Shown here in pieces: positions 11,888 to 26,800 of a DNA stretch of 64,000 nucleotides. The notes below the pieces were generated by a model. That model searched no databases. It had not been told where the DNA came from and saw only the letters and a program-made list of their open reading frames with translations. The stretch is from Aristolochia californica (lineage: Eukaryota; Streptophyta; Magnoliopsida; Piperales; Aristolochiaceae), in assembly GCA_029961685.1 (NCBI GenBank), contig JARWKL010000001.1, positions 55,516,062 through 55,580,061 of the forward strand, read 5' to 3'. Each line of letters opens with the position of its first letter. The first letter of the stretch is position 1. The translations under genes were made by a program, and so were the position numbers.

Positions 11888-14800
11888 ATGTCGGGAAGGG
11901 AGAGGATTTCTGGATCTTCTGGATCCGTAGGGAAAAAACGCCAGCGAGAAGAAGAGATCGGTACGAGTAAAGGTGAACCCGAAGAAGGATTGCCGCTGTT
12001 AGGTAATTTTTATTTTTCTATTTCTATTTGAATTGCACTCCGTTATTCTACTTTTAAGTGTTTAAACGTTATCTATTATAGTTTAGCGGCCACACTTTCA
12101 GCATTTGTAAGGTAGATTAGGCGTTTCTGTTCGGAAAACCTTTTAACATTTTGAAGTGAATTTCATGCAAAATTAACTGGTTCGACCCGCTTGAATGAAG
12201 TGCCACCGACTTTCTCTAGTAGGCCGCCGAAATGGTACTCTGTAGGTGATGGATGACAGTTTATCTGGGACTTAGCTGAGTTATCGTCCTCAGCTAATTT
12301 TCTTCACGTGGGAGTATGAGTGGACTTTATTCATTGGTCACATGCTGTTTGCTGTTTGATGTTTGAATTTTCAGGCAACGTCATTTTTCTAAAGTGTTTG
12401 TGCGTCTGACTCTGTTTAGTTTCACGACGTTACTAGCTTTCTTTTCCATGTGCAGAGAAGGAACTTACATTTACTGATACACTGATTGCTCTCCAAATAA
12501 TGTGTTCTCAGTTTCCACAAATCGAAAAGGTTTGTACTTGTGAATTTTTTGCCCATATTTTGATCTTACTTTTTGCCATACTTTTACTCTTGAAACAATA
12601 TTCTCACTTTCTAACAATAGAGAAGGGCCATCAATGTACTTCATGGACATATTTAGTTTTATTGTACTTTATTTTATATCAAAATATTTCTACATGCATT
12701 TGCAGTTGTATCAATGTACTTCATGGACATATTTAGTTTTATTGTACTTTATTTTATATCAAAATATTTCTACATGCATTTGCAGTTGTATCATTTTCTC
12801 AGTCAACAAAGATGCAGTCCTCATATACTTTATTGAGACTGTGATGCTTTCCTTTTTATTTTCTTTTGTGATTCTAGAAGACTGTAGCAATGGAGTCCTG
12901 GATCAAGATGGCTGCTTCGGAAGAGTTCCAAACATTTTACGTTCACCTTCTTAGAGCTTTTCTCCCTCCTCTTTTTTGTTATTTTGGTACCTGAGAGTAA
13001 GCTGATATGCCTGCTAACTAGGGGTACCAACTGTACATCAAATGTCCTATTCAGAAAATTACTGACTAGAAAAGTGGAACACGCATGGGTTTTCTAGTTA
13101 ACAGAGAGTAACTTTGCAAAATATTGCCAATATCACACTCTTCCTGGTACATGGCCAACCTGCATTCTCTATCAAGTAGAAACCTTATCCTTGATAAGCT
13201 TGCTGAGAATTCCAGCTGTTTCTTACGTTTGTATTGCAATTCTCTTACAAGCTCAGAAAGTGGCTCATGCATCTGCCATCATGATGTTTGTGTATCTCTC
13301 GTTTTTTTTTTTTTTTTTTTTTGGAAAGAAATAAAAAAGAAAAGGTGCAAAAGTGACATTACTTCATGTGCATCTTTTCTTTTTGTCTACAGGTGACATA
13401 ACTTCGTTAGGTGCAAAAAATGTCATGTTTTCATCCTATCAATCGGCATTCCTAGGTGATGCAACTTTATGGATTTGTAAACCTTCTTGTTGATTCAAAT
13501 ATCCTTCACTTAAGATCATGTTTAAACTAAGAGAAGTTGAGTTACCTCATTTATGGTTCCTTCTCTACTGATAGTTGTTATAGTCTTGAAGTTTGTTTGT
13601 TTGCTGAACTTTACATTTTCAAATGCTAAATTGTATTTCATCCAATTACCTTACAAGTTCATACTTGAATCTATAGTCAATCATTCCATGGTATAACTTC
13701 TGTATGATCTCAAATGCCTTTGGTGCATGCATGTTTTCAGGTTGCTGTTGAACCTTTTGTCCTCCGTTCTCAGTTGTACAGTAGTGTCAAGGATAGGACA
13801 CAAGTGGATAGAGAATTAGAGGTTTGTTATCGAGTTTTCTCATATAGAATTTTTTACCTTCTCTGATCTTCCCTGTTAAGGAACTGATGTTATTATCTGC
13901 TTTAACCTGATGGATTTTGGATGCCTTAAAATGCAATCTCCATGACCTTTTTATACTAAAAGAAATCTGAAGTTCCTTGTGGACCAAATGAGGTCATATC
14001 CTGCAAGGGCATATAGATCCTGCATGGATTCCTTTTGTTTGAAATCAAAGTTTATCTTTACTCTCCTCAGTGGTATTTTTAAGTGATATCTTGTTTTTTT
14101 TGTTAGATCTGTTTGTATATGTGGCACTATACCCTCTTGTATAACTTTAATTACAGCATTATCTGTTTCTTGATTACATGATTTGAAAACTTAAAAAACG
14201 TTAAAAAGGTTGCAACTGTATTCATGTATTGTTTTTGCTATGCTCATCTTGATATTCCTTGAATTGGGTGCCAGTTGAACTTGTTAGCTGTGAGTGTTAG
14301 ACGTTTTGAAATTCAATGTTTGATTCAGGATTAGAAGGATCTTGTACTTATCAGTTGGGAAGAAGTTTCTAAACTTTTGCCAGTGATATTGGGATGAATG
14401 TGGATCCAACTTTAAAGTGATATCAAGTAGGTCTTGTACATGGACTTTTTTTTTGTTTAAGCCAAATGGCGAGAACTATATTGAGAAAAAGGGAGTTGCA
14501 GGGGGGGGTGTCTGTGGATGCCACAAGGGGTGGAGCCTCAAGGCAACAACAAAAGAAACAGAAGATTGCACAAAAACATGATCAAGTACAAGACTAATTA
14601 TGGAGCGAGGTTATCAAAGAGAGCTAATTCTGAGAGGTAGACTCCCTTTTTAGCCAGAGATTCATCAGCCATGTTTGCTGACACGGGGTGTGAGATGGAA
14701 TTCACCAAGGTATTACTTTCGTCTATAATGTGGAGTAAGCAAGGAAGGAGGGGGGCGGTCCTTTTTTCACCAGCTGATTGTGGTCGTTGACTTCCCCCTT

Positions 14801-17800
14801 TACAGTTAGCGGGGAATTGAATCTTCTCGATGCAATTCTGAGGCATGAATCCAGAATTTCAGCCACCGTGGAGTCATCAATACCAAGAGGCCCACGTAGG
14901 AGAGGAGAGTTGTGGCTTGAGTGTCCCGGAAAATACCACCATATTCAGCCGGCCCAAGATTACTAAGGGAACAACTGTCAAAATTTAATTTTATGGAGTT
15001 TAAAGGAGAAGGAGGAGGAGGAGGAAGGGGGTGGAGGGGGTTTGTCCTTGGAACAATTTTGCAATGTTTGACAGATGTAAGAACAGCAATTTCAGCCCTA
15101 TGGTTTCTGATGTAGGCGCTTTCAAAATTGCCAAACTCCTTTTTTTTTATTGCAACATAGGTGAGTTGTATGATATTTTCAAGCAAGCTTTTTTGGAGAA
15201 GTTTCCAGAGTTTCTTTTGTTCCAAATACACCAAGGTATTGAAGTAAATAAAGTTTGCCAAAGGATCTTTTGATTGTGAGGACAGGGCTAAAAGCACATT
15301 GGAGAATGAAGTTTCTAAAATTATTGGGAGGGAAGGTTGATATTGAAAAAGTTGGAGGACATGGCGTCAGATGTGGAGCATGGGCAGGGAAGAGAAGTGG
15401 TTGACTGATTCTTCCGAGGTGCTGCAAAGCTTGCAAAGGGAGTTAATGACAGTAGTTCCTCTTATGTCAAGGTTATCATACAACAGGGAGGTATTCTACT
15501 TGTACATGGACTTCCATCCAAAATTGTCTACATGTAAACCCTCACTCGAGGAGTGTTAAGAATATTCCACTTGGATCCAGTATTAGAAAGATCTTGTGTT
15601 TATTTCTTGGGAAGAGATCTCATAACTTTGGCTTGTAATGTTCAGATAAATCTGGACCCAATTTATATAGTTTTTCTATCAAACTTCAAAGGTCTTTTAA
15701 GTAGGAGGTGACATGTAATCCGTAGGGACAATAATGCACCAAATAGTGTTAATGTAACTATATCCAATTGTAAAAGTAACTAAGTATCTTTGAGACACTT
15801 GTACTTTGTTACATTATTGAGCAATGCTAGTTTGTAGGGATGTGGGTGGACTTTGGTATTCATGTTTAATTTAGAGACTACATCTTTTGTGAGATCACTT
15901 TTTGTTAACTACCTGAGTCAATAATAACTTTTACCGTATGACCTCCTAAAGAACTTATGTTATTCTTCAATCAATCTTTCTCTTGTTAGGAGTGTAAAAG
16001 CTTTTCATCATAGTTTTCTTACTCCTCCTCATCAACTTTAAACAATGCTACACTTTTTTAACTTCCATCCTTCATGAACTAAAGATTGTTTTCCTCTTTT
16101 AAGACATTGAGATTTATAATGACCAAAATTTTCACATTGGTGGCAGGTTTTGGCTTAAGTTGGATGGGTTTTGAGATAGAATTTTGGATAATGAGAGTTT
16201 GTTTGCTGGGATTTGCAGTTGAGGCAGGAGTTGTATTACAAGTCTGGGTATTGTTTTGGGTAGTTGAGGCTTTGGTGGCTATACCACTTCTCAAGAAACT
16301 TGGCCTTTCTTGATATTATGGATATTGTTTCCACTATTTCTTGTAGTCTACTATTTTACAAAGGCCTTTTATAGGTATACAAATTAACAAAATAGGAAAC
16401 TCCTACATTGTCCACTATAGGAAATAGACTATAATTAGGACTTACTAAATCTAGTTCTACTTGCTGAAAATGAAACTCAAAACAAGAAATAGTTTCGAAC
16501 TTAAAAGACTTGCTAACTTTAGGCTACATTAATATGGAAACTAGTACACAAACTTAAAATAGGAAACTATTACTTGAAAAGACTTTCTAATTGAGGGCTT
16601 TAACTAAAGCAGCAAGTTACTTGCCTAATTAAAACTTCTAATTTCAGCATGTTTGAAATAGAAAATTGCAACTTAGAGAAACTTTCCCGTTTAGTACTTT
16701 CTATCCTTGGAGCATGTCCTAAAATAGGAAATCCAGGCCTCTTGTAATTGAACCTTTTTTCTTTTGTCTTCTTTCATAAACAAGTGCGACTGTCGGTGAT
16801 CTCTTATCCTTCGATGTTCCTCAACTAGATCCTACTCATTATGATATACTGTGCCACCAACCCACTTGATAATGGAATTCTTCTCTTTTCTTATGCCGGG
16901 CCAATTGGAAATTCGGATTCTACAACGGCTGAATTGACCGGATTATTAAACGGACTTCGGATTTTCAAAAGTCGTGCTTTTGGGCCCCTTTCCATTGAAG
17001 ATGACTCAAAAGTTGTTATCAATTGGTGCGCAAATAAAGAATGTCCTCCATGGCGGCATTGGGATATGTATTACGATATATGTAATTTAATTTCTTCTTT
17101 AAGTTGTAAATAGAATTATATTCCTAGATCTGCTCATCATTTAGCAGATGCCCAAGCTAAATTAGGCGTCTCTCTCCAACACCTTGTTGTGGAAGGAGAC
17201 ACTGTTTAGCAAGGTATTGTAATCTCTCTTTTCTTTTGATTCAGCATACACATCTCATTTAAAAAAAAAAAAGTATTTATAAAGCCAATTTGTGTACTTT
17301 AACATCCCCATTATCTCGCTGTATTTGGCACTGTGGCATTAAGATGGCCATAGTTAGAAATGCAGCATCTTATTTATAGATTCCCATTGTACATCTTACT
17401 GAAACTGCACAAAATGGTGCTTTTCATTGAGCCATTCCGAGTTCTTCTCTTTCTTCCTTGAATAAACTGCAAATTTTTGATCATCGGTAATAAATCTAAT
17501 TTATTTTCCTTCCAAGGGGTAGTGATTATTGTCTTCAACGGCCATAAACTCCTCTTTAGAAATTTAATAAAAACACAAGCTGTCACAAGATCCTTAAAGA
17601 ATTAGGCTTTGTACTTGAGGCACTTGGAGGTTCTTTCTTCCAATTTCTTGAAATTGTATTTCCCTAGAAAATTGTCTTTTGTATGAACTGCATTGGGCCT
17701 CAAAGTTCCTATATAATTTTCAGATGTTCATCTTGTTCTTTCTAGGTGCTGAGAAATTTATGGGTTTTAAAACATATCTATGGTTTAACCTGCCAGAACG

Positions 17801-20800
17801 AGCATCATAACATCTCAGAAGCATTTTTCCAGGTTTTATTTTTTATGCTAAACATGTTTCCCTAATTATAAAAAAAAAAATAAAAAAAAATTGAGAGGAT
17901 GTGTGTCAAGTTTAAGGAAGAGGGGATTACCCTCCAATCCCCATAGTAGGGGTGCCCCTTCATTGATCGTATACTTCTAGCCTTTGGACCTTGTATTGAA
18001 TGCACCTAATTCTATTAAAAAAAAGAAGTTTGGACACTTTTGGCATCTCACAGATGGAGATTCTTTTGGAAAATTTGGGCAAAACGTGCTAGTGCATGTG
18101 AAAAATGTTATATGTAAAGAAGTTTGGACACTCATTTTTCTCTCATATAGGTATGACTTTTGTATTGAGGGCCTGATAGCCACCGTGATAGTTTCAAAGT
18201 ATGTATAGAACGGCTGTGCTTTCACATGCACAACATAGTGGCCATGGCTATTGTTAATTATTTTTCTATTTCAGTCCTTGAGGAGGGAGAAGGCTCTGAG
18301 GATATTTAAGCTTAATACTGGACAGGACGATGATGCTATAATGTTTATGGATGACTATGTCAAACAGGTTTTCCTCATTTTCTCTCTTCTGACTAGTATC
18401 TCTTCGATTGTTGTCAGCATTCCCTTTTTGAAGCAACACTACTCTTTTGCAGTTTAAACTTTGCATAGTTCAAGTTATGTCATAGTTACTACTGTATTTT
18501 ACATGTTAGTATCACCCCAAATGTTGTCTGTATTCCCATTTCCAAATCAAACACTATACTCTTTTGATATTAAAGCTTTTGTCATTCAATTTTATTTCAA
18601 AATTACTACTGTTGTTTACCTGTTCAGAACAGTGATTTAATCTAGCCAGTTGCTTCGCTGTTTTTTATGTAGGTAGAAAGGGCTGTTAAGAGAATGGAAG
18701 TTCAAAATCCAGATGATACTGCCGTTTTTGACTGGTTTATAACCCATGTAATTGGGTCGAAGCTAGATACTAGCATCGAACATCATGAACTGGTGAGTCT
18801 CTCTCTCTCCCTTTTTTTTTTATAATATGGCTTTTATTGCTTAAAAGTAATGAAATGGGCCAATGAATTGCTCAAGGGTTGATAAATTTTCTCCTATACA
18901 ACTGGTGATTCTTATATAACGTTCTCAAAAATAATTGCAGTTGCTTTTATATGTTAAATAACATACTTTTACATTCTATTACTTGCAAATGCACCATTCA
19001 CTGTCTTGAACTAACTCATTATGATGTATCAAAGGTTAATGGGGATTTTGATGTGTAACCACATCTTTTGACTGTATACTGGGATAAACCTTCGCTTCTT
19101 TAAAATTTGCTTATGCCAGTTGACCTTATTTACTATACTCTATGAATCAACCAGTTGTCTCTAGATATTTCGGTCTACAGATGTTTGATTTAGTGCGTTG
19201 TTGTTCTTATTCTCTGTCCATTTACATGCAACCTTTGGTTATCAGATTCAGTGTCATATATACTATGTGGTGACATCGAAGTTCCCTGTCTTAGTGATAG
19301 GTAGAGAGATAGAGAGAGAGATGCTTTAATGATTGCTTCAGATGGCATATGCTCCTTTTATTTGTAATCCCTTTATATATGCAAGGTTTGTCCATTATTT
19401 ATGTAAAATTTGAGTATAGAAAGGATTATAGGAGAAAAGAGAGAAATAAGAAGACAAGAGGAATGGAGAAGCAGCAGTGTGCTTCGTTTAATGAAGGCTG
19501 AGAAAAATCGAGCCCCTCTTATAATTCCTGACTTAAGTGAAAGATTACCGAAAAGGACAATTATGCCCCTCATTACAAACATCCATGTAACTTCATAAAT
19601 GCAAGTCAGAATTTAATGCAACTTCAAACCTAGAATGCTGATGTGAAGTGTAAGTTGTTGTAACTTAATGTGTTTCATAAGATAATATGAAATGACCAAA
19701 ATACCCCTATACCAGTATTTCAACTATCCCCCTCAAGTTGGAAAGTAAATGTCAAATAGACCCAATTTGTCACAAAAGACAAAATGTTCACGCTTTCTAA
19801 GGGGCTTTGTAAATACATCACTTTTTGTTCCGAGGATTGCATGTATGGAGTAACAACCTTCTCTTGTAGAATAGTATCTCTAATAAAGTGGCAATCGACC
19901 TCTACGTGTTTAGTCATCTTGTGGAATACTGGATTACTGGCTATGAATATGGTAGCTTGATTGTCACCCTTCATAATCGTAAGTTCTGGAATATAAACTC
20001 CAAACTCAACAAGAATTGATTTCACCCACATATGTTAGCCATCATCCTATACTTTGACTCGGTGCTCGATCTGGCTATTACAATTTACTTATAATTTTTC
20101 CAACTCATTAAGTTACCTCCAACAAAACAAGAGTGTATCCATCTTGTAGCCAATATAATCCGCATCAGAATTCCTAACACATCAATCTTCTCATTACGTG
20201 TGTACAAATGGCCTTTCCTAGGTTCACCTTTCAAAATATTTTAGAATTCCCCGAGCAAATTCCGAATCCTTGGGTTTTCCATAAATTGACTCGTCACTCC
20301 CTCAATAAATGATATATCAAGCCTGATAACAGTAGCATAAATTAACTTTTTTTTTTTTTTTTGAAATGATGCTGAATTTTATTATGAGAGCTCAAACGAG
20401 CAGATTACAAGAGGGAAGCGTTCCATTGACTTACCCTACCCACTATGCGTCTCTATTGTGTCTTGTCCTTAAGTCAAGGACTTTGAGAATTATGAAGACT
20501 GCCATTGACTTCTATTGGAGTATCTATAGGTCTATAGTCATGAAGACTACTACTGAATCTTGACTCCATGCTATTGACCAACCATGTCATTATTTGATTG
20601 ATTCTTCTGCCTCCCAATCTTCAGTTATGGGATTAGGAGGATCATCCTAGATACATTTGGCCTTCATTTTGGCCTTTAAAAATATGAGAATAGATGGAGA
20701 CAGATTCACATAATTGGACCCATTCAACTTTATGGAAGTGATCTGAAAGGATGAGAGTTTGTACTATCTGAACTCTCATACGACTTAAATGCAACAATAT

Positions 20801-23800
20801 GTTTGCTTGATTCAGCCATTCTATCATTGAAATTCACTCCAAACGTATCCAAGATGATGTAGGTCAACTCAAATATCCAATAAATACAGACTCCAATCAG
20901 CACCTATCAAGTGGGCCCTGCACTTCCAAATTAGGGTGCAATCTCAAATTCACAACAAGTAATAACAATCTCAACATCCAAATTATCTAGCAATCTTAAC
21001 AACAACAAGCCTGACGGAGGCAGGCTAGGATGATGCAAGCAAGAGATGGAGTAGAAAAATCCAATTGACAACCCTCTAGGGGGAGTAGAGCATGATAATT
21101 GCTCTACTAGCGGTAGAGGCCATGAGCCAAATGGCTATGGTAGGAAAAAAAGAGGAAATTTTTTTATCTTTACCCACCAGTAGAGAAATTGGTTGAACCT
21201 AGGGATGAGGAACTGTAGAAGTAGGGGTGGCATCAAATTCGAGCCGAGCTCGAACCTGCCTATGTTCGAGCTGGGCTTGATTTAAATATTTCGAACTCGA
21301 GCTCAAGCCTAAAATTGTAATCGAGCTCGAACTCGAGTCGAGTCGAGTTCGAGCTCCAACCTACATTTAAAATTTGCACAAAATACATGTCAAATAAATT
21401 GTTTATAAAATTATGCATAAATTTTACTTAAAATTGGGCATGACAATTGTCTATACATTGCATAATATTATGCATAAACTTTATTCAATAATCAAACACA
21501 AAAAATTAAATGAAATATCAATATAAATTTACAATCACCCAAATAAAAACTATAAATCCAATATCAATTTATAAACTCTAGCTCTTTCTCTTTGTGCTAG
21601 AAAATAAATGAAGTTCATTTATCTTGTTTGGTAAAGAGGATAAAAGCTCTGCTTTGGATGCACATACAAAGGGAAAATAAAATGAACTTAGTGATGAAAA
21701 TTACTAATTATGAATCGTCCTCTCTCTCTCTCTCTTTCCCCCTCTCTCTTTCTCTCTCTCTCTCCCTCTCCCATTGCTGTTCTGGACTACCGTTATATTT
21801 TCTGGTGAAGTTACCCTCAGCTTTGCATGCATCTTGTGGACCAGCATTTGGGTCATCAATTTGGGCCATTAACTGATACTGAATTATAAATAAATGGGAT
21901 TTCAGTGTCCTACTTATGATCAAATTCAAGGTTATTTACGCATTTAGAAGAAATTTGATAATAAAAATTAATTGATGTCAGAGATAAATGATAAAAAAGA
22001 AATAGGGAGGTTCAAGACAGATTGAATATGCCATTGGACAGTTAAAGCAATAGTCATAGATAAGAATACTTGCACCCTCAAAAGGCACAACTCTTGCCTA
22101 ACCTGCTGTTACGGTCCTGGGTCATGGATCGAGTAACACGGCGTGGGAGATGTGAATCCAGCACTGGTACTGAGTTGCTGGATTCGGTAAGGAGGGTTAA
22201 AGGTCCCTTCTTTGGGTACTCTTCCACCAGTGATCAGTCTCCCTTTTTATGATCGCATTCTAGTGCTAAAGTTATAGCTAGAATGGAAGTAATTCAGGTG
22301 GAGAAAGAATGGAGAAATACCTGTTTTGCTCACGTTAATCAGGGTTTCAACCCTGATTTGATGCAGCTCGTTCTAGGACTTGAAGACCTAGCTTGATGGG
22401 GCAGCCTTGGCTCACGTTGATGGCTGTCCTTGCTCTATTTTCGTGATGAATTCCCAGCAAGAAGAGTTGCTCTAACCCTTCACGTGAAAGAACCAGAATT
22501 ACTCCTCTTTTGCTGCTTGTCAAGAGGGGATTGAACCCAACTTCTTGTTGACGCTGGTGATGAGAGAAGATCCTCTCTTTGGGCTCGGAAAAGGGGCAGG
22601 AAGCTCCTTTTCTTAGTATGGATGATGAGGGATGAATTTGGGTGAAGATGGATGGCAACGGAGGGTGAAGGATAGGTTGGATTTTTGGAGTAAACCCTAA
22701 ACTCGAGATCAAGAGGTGATCTCAACCTGTTTAGACTAGGTTATTCTAAAATCTCAAAGCTTACCTATTTCATTCATACCTTTCCCTTAAATAGGTCATG
22801 TCAAGGAGTTTTAGGGTTAGGGTTACAATAATTCCCCATAATGCCCTTACATATAAAGTAATTAGAAATAACTCCTACTTAAAACAATATAAGAAATAAC
22901 TCCTACTTAAAACAATATAAGAAATAAATCCTACTCAAAGAAATATAAGAATTAAATCCTATTGAGTGAGTTGTTGTTGTCTTCTTCGTTGTGTGACTCG
23001 GTGTGCTATTGAGTCCACAACATTTACCTCCCCATGGAGAAAGAGCTTGTCCTCAAGCTCAAAAGCTGGGTAGACTTGTTTGAAGATATCCATACGTTCC
23101 CATGTTGCAGCGTCAGGGTCAGTGTCCGTCCACTGGACGAGAATTTCCCAATGGTCATTGGTCAGCCGTGCGCGTAACACCGCAGCTGGGTTAAGAATAA
23201 CCTCGCCATGATCAACCGGTGGTAGGAATGGAGTGGATGTAGGCTGTGCTCCGGAATGCGGCTTCAAAAGAGAGACATGAAACACATCGTGAATTCTGGC
23301 TTTGTCCGGTAATTTGAGTTGATAGGCGACTGGTCCATGCGTCGAAGAATGGGAAACGACCCAAAAAATCTGGGTGAGAGCTTATGACGGGGAGGTCCCG
23401 CAAAAGACTGTTGACAGTAGGGCTGGAGCCGTAGCCACACATACTTCCCAACCTCAAAAGAGACCTCACGGTGGCCTCTATCGTATACATCCTTCATCCG
23501 AGCTTGGGCGCGTCGTAGCCATTCTGTGATATTCTGTAGCAGTATATCCCTGTCTATGAGTGCCTGATCAATCGTGTCCACGCGGGTGGACCCTGGGTTG
23601 TACGAGAGGAGGCGAGGTGGATCCCGGCCATATATAACCCGAAAAGGAGTGGATTGCAATGCAGAGTGGAACGAAATGTTGTAACAGTATTCGGCCCACG
23701 GAAGCCATTGAACCCATTGCCGCGGACGATCCCCCACCAAGCACCGTAGATACATCTCGATGGTGCGGTTCACTACCTCAGTCTACCCGTCTGTCTGTGG

Positions 23801-26800
23801 ATGATAGGCGGAGGAGAACTTCAATTTCGTCCCACTCAGCGAAACAGTTCCCGCCAAAAGGTGCTCATGAAAACTGCATCTCTGTCACTCACAATGGATT
23901 CTGGAATGCCATGTGAGCGGACTATCTGCTCCAGGAAAGTCTGAGCAACCCGTGTTGCTGTATACGGATGAGCCATCGGTATAAAATGCCTGTACTTGGA
24001 GAATCTATCAACCACTACGAAAAGTACGGATTTGTCGGCTGACAAGGGTAGGCCTTCCACAAAATCCATTGAAATGTCGGCCCAAACCTGCATAGGAAGG
24101 GCTAGAGGCTGGAGAAGACCGGCTGGACTCAAGTGCTCGGCTTTGTTGCGCCGACATACCTGACAGTCGCCCACATAAGTCGCAATAGAGGGTTTCATGG
24201 CTTGCCAGTAAAAATCAGCTCGAATTCTGTGCAAGGTCTTCTGGATCCCCTCGTGTGTACTGTCATGGTAGGCCGAGAGAATAGCTGGAATCAACTCGGA
24301 CTTAGGTGGAAGGAAAATCCGCTGCTTGTAATAAATAAGTGAATCCTGGATGAACCACTTCACATTCATTGTCCCTTCTGAGATCTGCTGATGCAGTTCC
24401 TGCAGTGCAGGGTTAGTGGCATGTGCTTCTCGCACCAAGTCCATAATGAGAAATCTCGGCTGGCTGATAGAATAGACCGACTGCTGATCTTCAAAACACC
24501 GTGATAAGGCATCTGCCGCCTTATTTAATCTCCCCGCACGATACTCCACCGAGAAGTCAAACCCCAACAACTTACTGATCCAGTGTTGCTGTGACGTCGT
24601 CAAACGCTGTTCTAGTAGGAATTTAAGGCTGTAGTGATCCGTGCGTATAAGAAAAGCCCGGCCCCAGAGATAAGGCCTCCAATGTTGGACCGCTTTGGCC
24701 AACCCAATCAATTCGCACTCATAGGATGCCAGCTTGTGATGGCGGACTGCCAACTGTCTGCTAAAATACGCAATAGGATGGCCCAACTGCTGTAAAACGG
24801 TCCCCATGCCCACGCCTGAAGCGTCGCACTCTACCACGAACAATTCGTCGAAGTTGGGAAGTTGTAATACTGGCCCGGATGCGAGGGCAGCTTTGAGTGC
24901 CACAAACGACGTGGTGGCCCCCTCATTCCAAATAAAGGAATTTTTCTTGAGTAAACTCGTCAATTGTGCTGCCACTGGCCCATAGTTCTGGATAAATTTG
25001 CGGTAGTAGCTCGCAAGACCCAAAAAACCCCGTAATGCAGAGCACAACTGTGGTTGTGGCGACTCGTGAATAACTCGGATCTTCTCGGGATCCACCGTAA
25101 CCCCCTCATGTGAGATAATGTGTCCCAGATACCCCACATGTGAAGCCGCAAAAGAACACTTGGAATGTTTCAAATAGAGCTGATGTGCTCTTAACAAGTC
25201 AAAAACAATCCTCAAGTGTGCCAAGTGCTCCTCAACCGACTTGCTATATATCAAAATATCATCGAAAAATACAAGAACAAATTTTCGAAGATAGGGGCTA
25301 ATACCTCGTTCATCAAAGCTTGAAAAGTGGAGGGTGCATTGGATAACCCGAACGGCATGACGACGAACTCAAAGTGGCTATGGTGCGTGCGGAACGCCGT
25401 CTTCTCGATATCAGAGGGGTGCATCCGGACCTGATGGTATCCCGAACGGAGGTCGAGTTTAGTAAATAACCACGACCCATGTAACTCATCCAGAAGCTCA
25501 TCCACTACCGGAATCGGGAACTTGTCTTTTACTGTCTGCACGTTCAACTCCCGATAATCCACGCAGAACCTCCATGTCCCATCATGTTTCTTCACAAGTA
25601 AGACGGGTGAAGAGAATGGGGAGCGGTTGGGACGAATAAGACCCTGTTTCAACATCTCATGGCACTGACGCTCTATCTCGTACTTCTGAAGGTGTGGGTA
25701 ACGGTATGGTCGCACGACCACTACCTCGGAACCTGGTTTCAGACAGATCTTGTGGTCACAGTGCCTCATGGGAGGCAACCCCGAAGGCTCCTGGAAGAGG
25801 TCAGAGAACTCCTCAACCAGACCATCACTAGTACTGTCAGGCTGATCCTGTGTCTGCAAAGTGTGTATGCGGTGGGCCCTGTCCACCTGACAGCCCTGTA
25901 AGAGCACCCGACTTCCGGCCAAATCAAAGCTCATGGTTAAAGCCAAAAAGTCCCACAGAATGGGCCCCAACGTTTGTAACCATTTAATGCCTAAAACCAT
26001 ATCAAATCCTGCCAGGGGAATAACAAAAAATTCCGCATTAAATGAAGTAAATCCAATGGAAAAAAGTTACCGCCTTACTAATCCCATAGCTAGGGACCTT
26101 CTCGCCATTGGCCACTGAGACGGTGGCTGTCGGATGAGTGTGTATCTAGAGCTGGAGATGCTGTGCGGCTGTCAAACTCAGAAAATTGTGTGTACTCCCC
26201 GAGTCGACTAGTCCCACCAGTTCGTGGTCGACGACATGAGCTCGGACTTGCATTGTAGTTGGCGATTTCTGCCCAGTAATAGCATGCAAGGATATCTTTG
26301 GTGGTTCCTCTTCGATAATATCCTCTGGTTCCTCCACCTCGAGCCAAAACAATCGTTTAAATTGGTGTCCGACCCGATACTGCTCATCGCAGTTATAACA
26401 GAGATTTTTGGACCGCCTTTCTGCCAACTCCGCACTCGTCAATTTTTTTATAAAGCTCAGTAGAGAATTATCAGGGCGGCGATCGGCCACCCGAGTCGTA
26501 GTCGGAGTGTGTCTGGATGGTGCTGCTGTAGATGCTCCCTGAGATGAATTATAGCGGCGCCCTTGCCACGTGGAGGAAGTGTTCCTCTCACTCGACCAAC
26601 CCGACTTACGTTGCTGCGGCTGTTGTCGTTGTTCCATTGCTCGGGCCATTTTAATGGCATGAGCTAGATTCTTGGGCATAAGGAGTTCTACCTCTAGCCG
26701 TAAATACTCATTGAGACCTGCTGTGAATAAGGAGACCTGCTGGTCAACAAATACCCTCTTCCCAGCACGAACCAACTTTTCCTGGAATAGTTTTTGATAT

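Noticed and set aside
22347..22712. A 121-codon frame on the minus strand, repeated at 27625-27990
   Set aside because: Both copies lie entirely within the gypsy LTRs; LTR regulatory and leader sequence explains the conservation.
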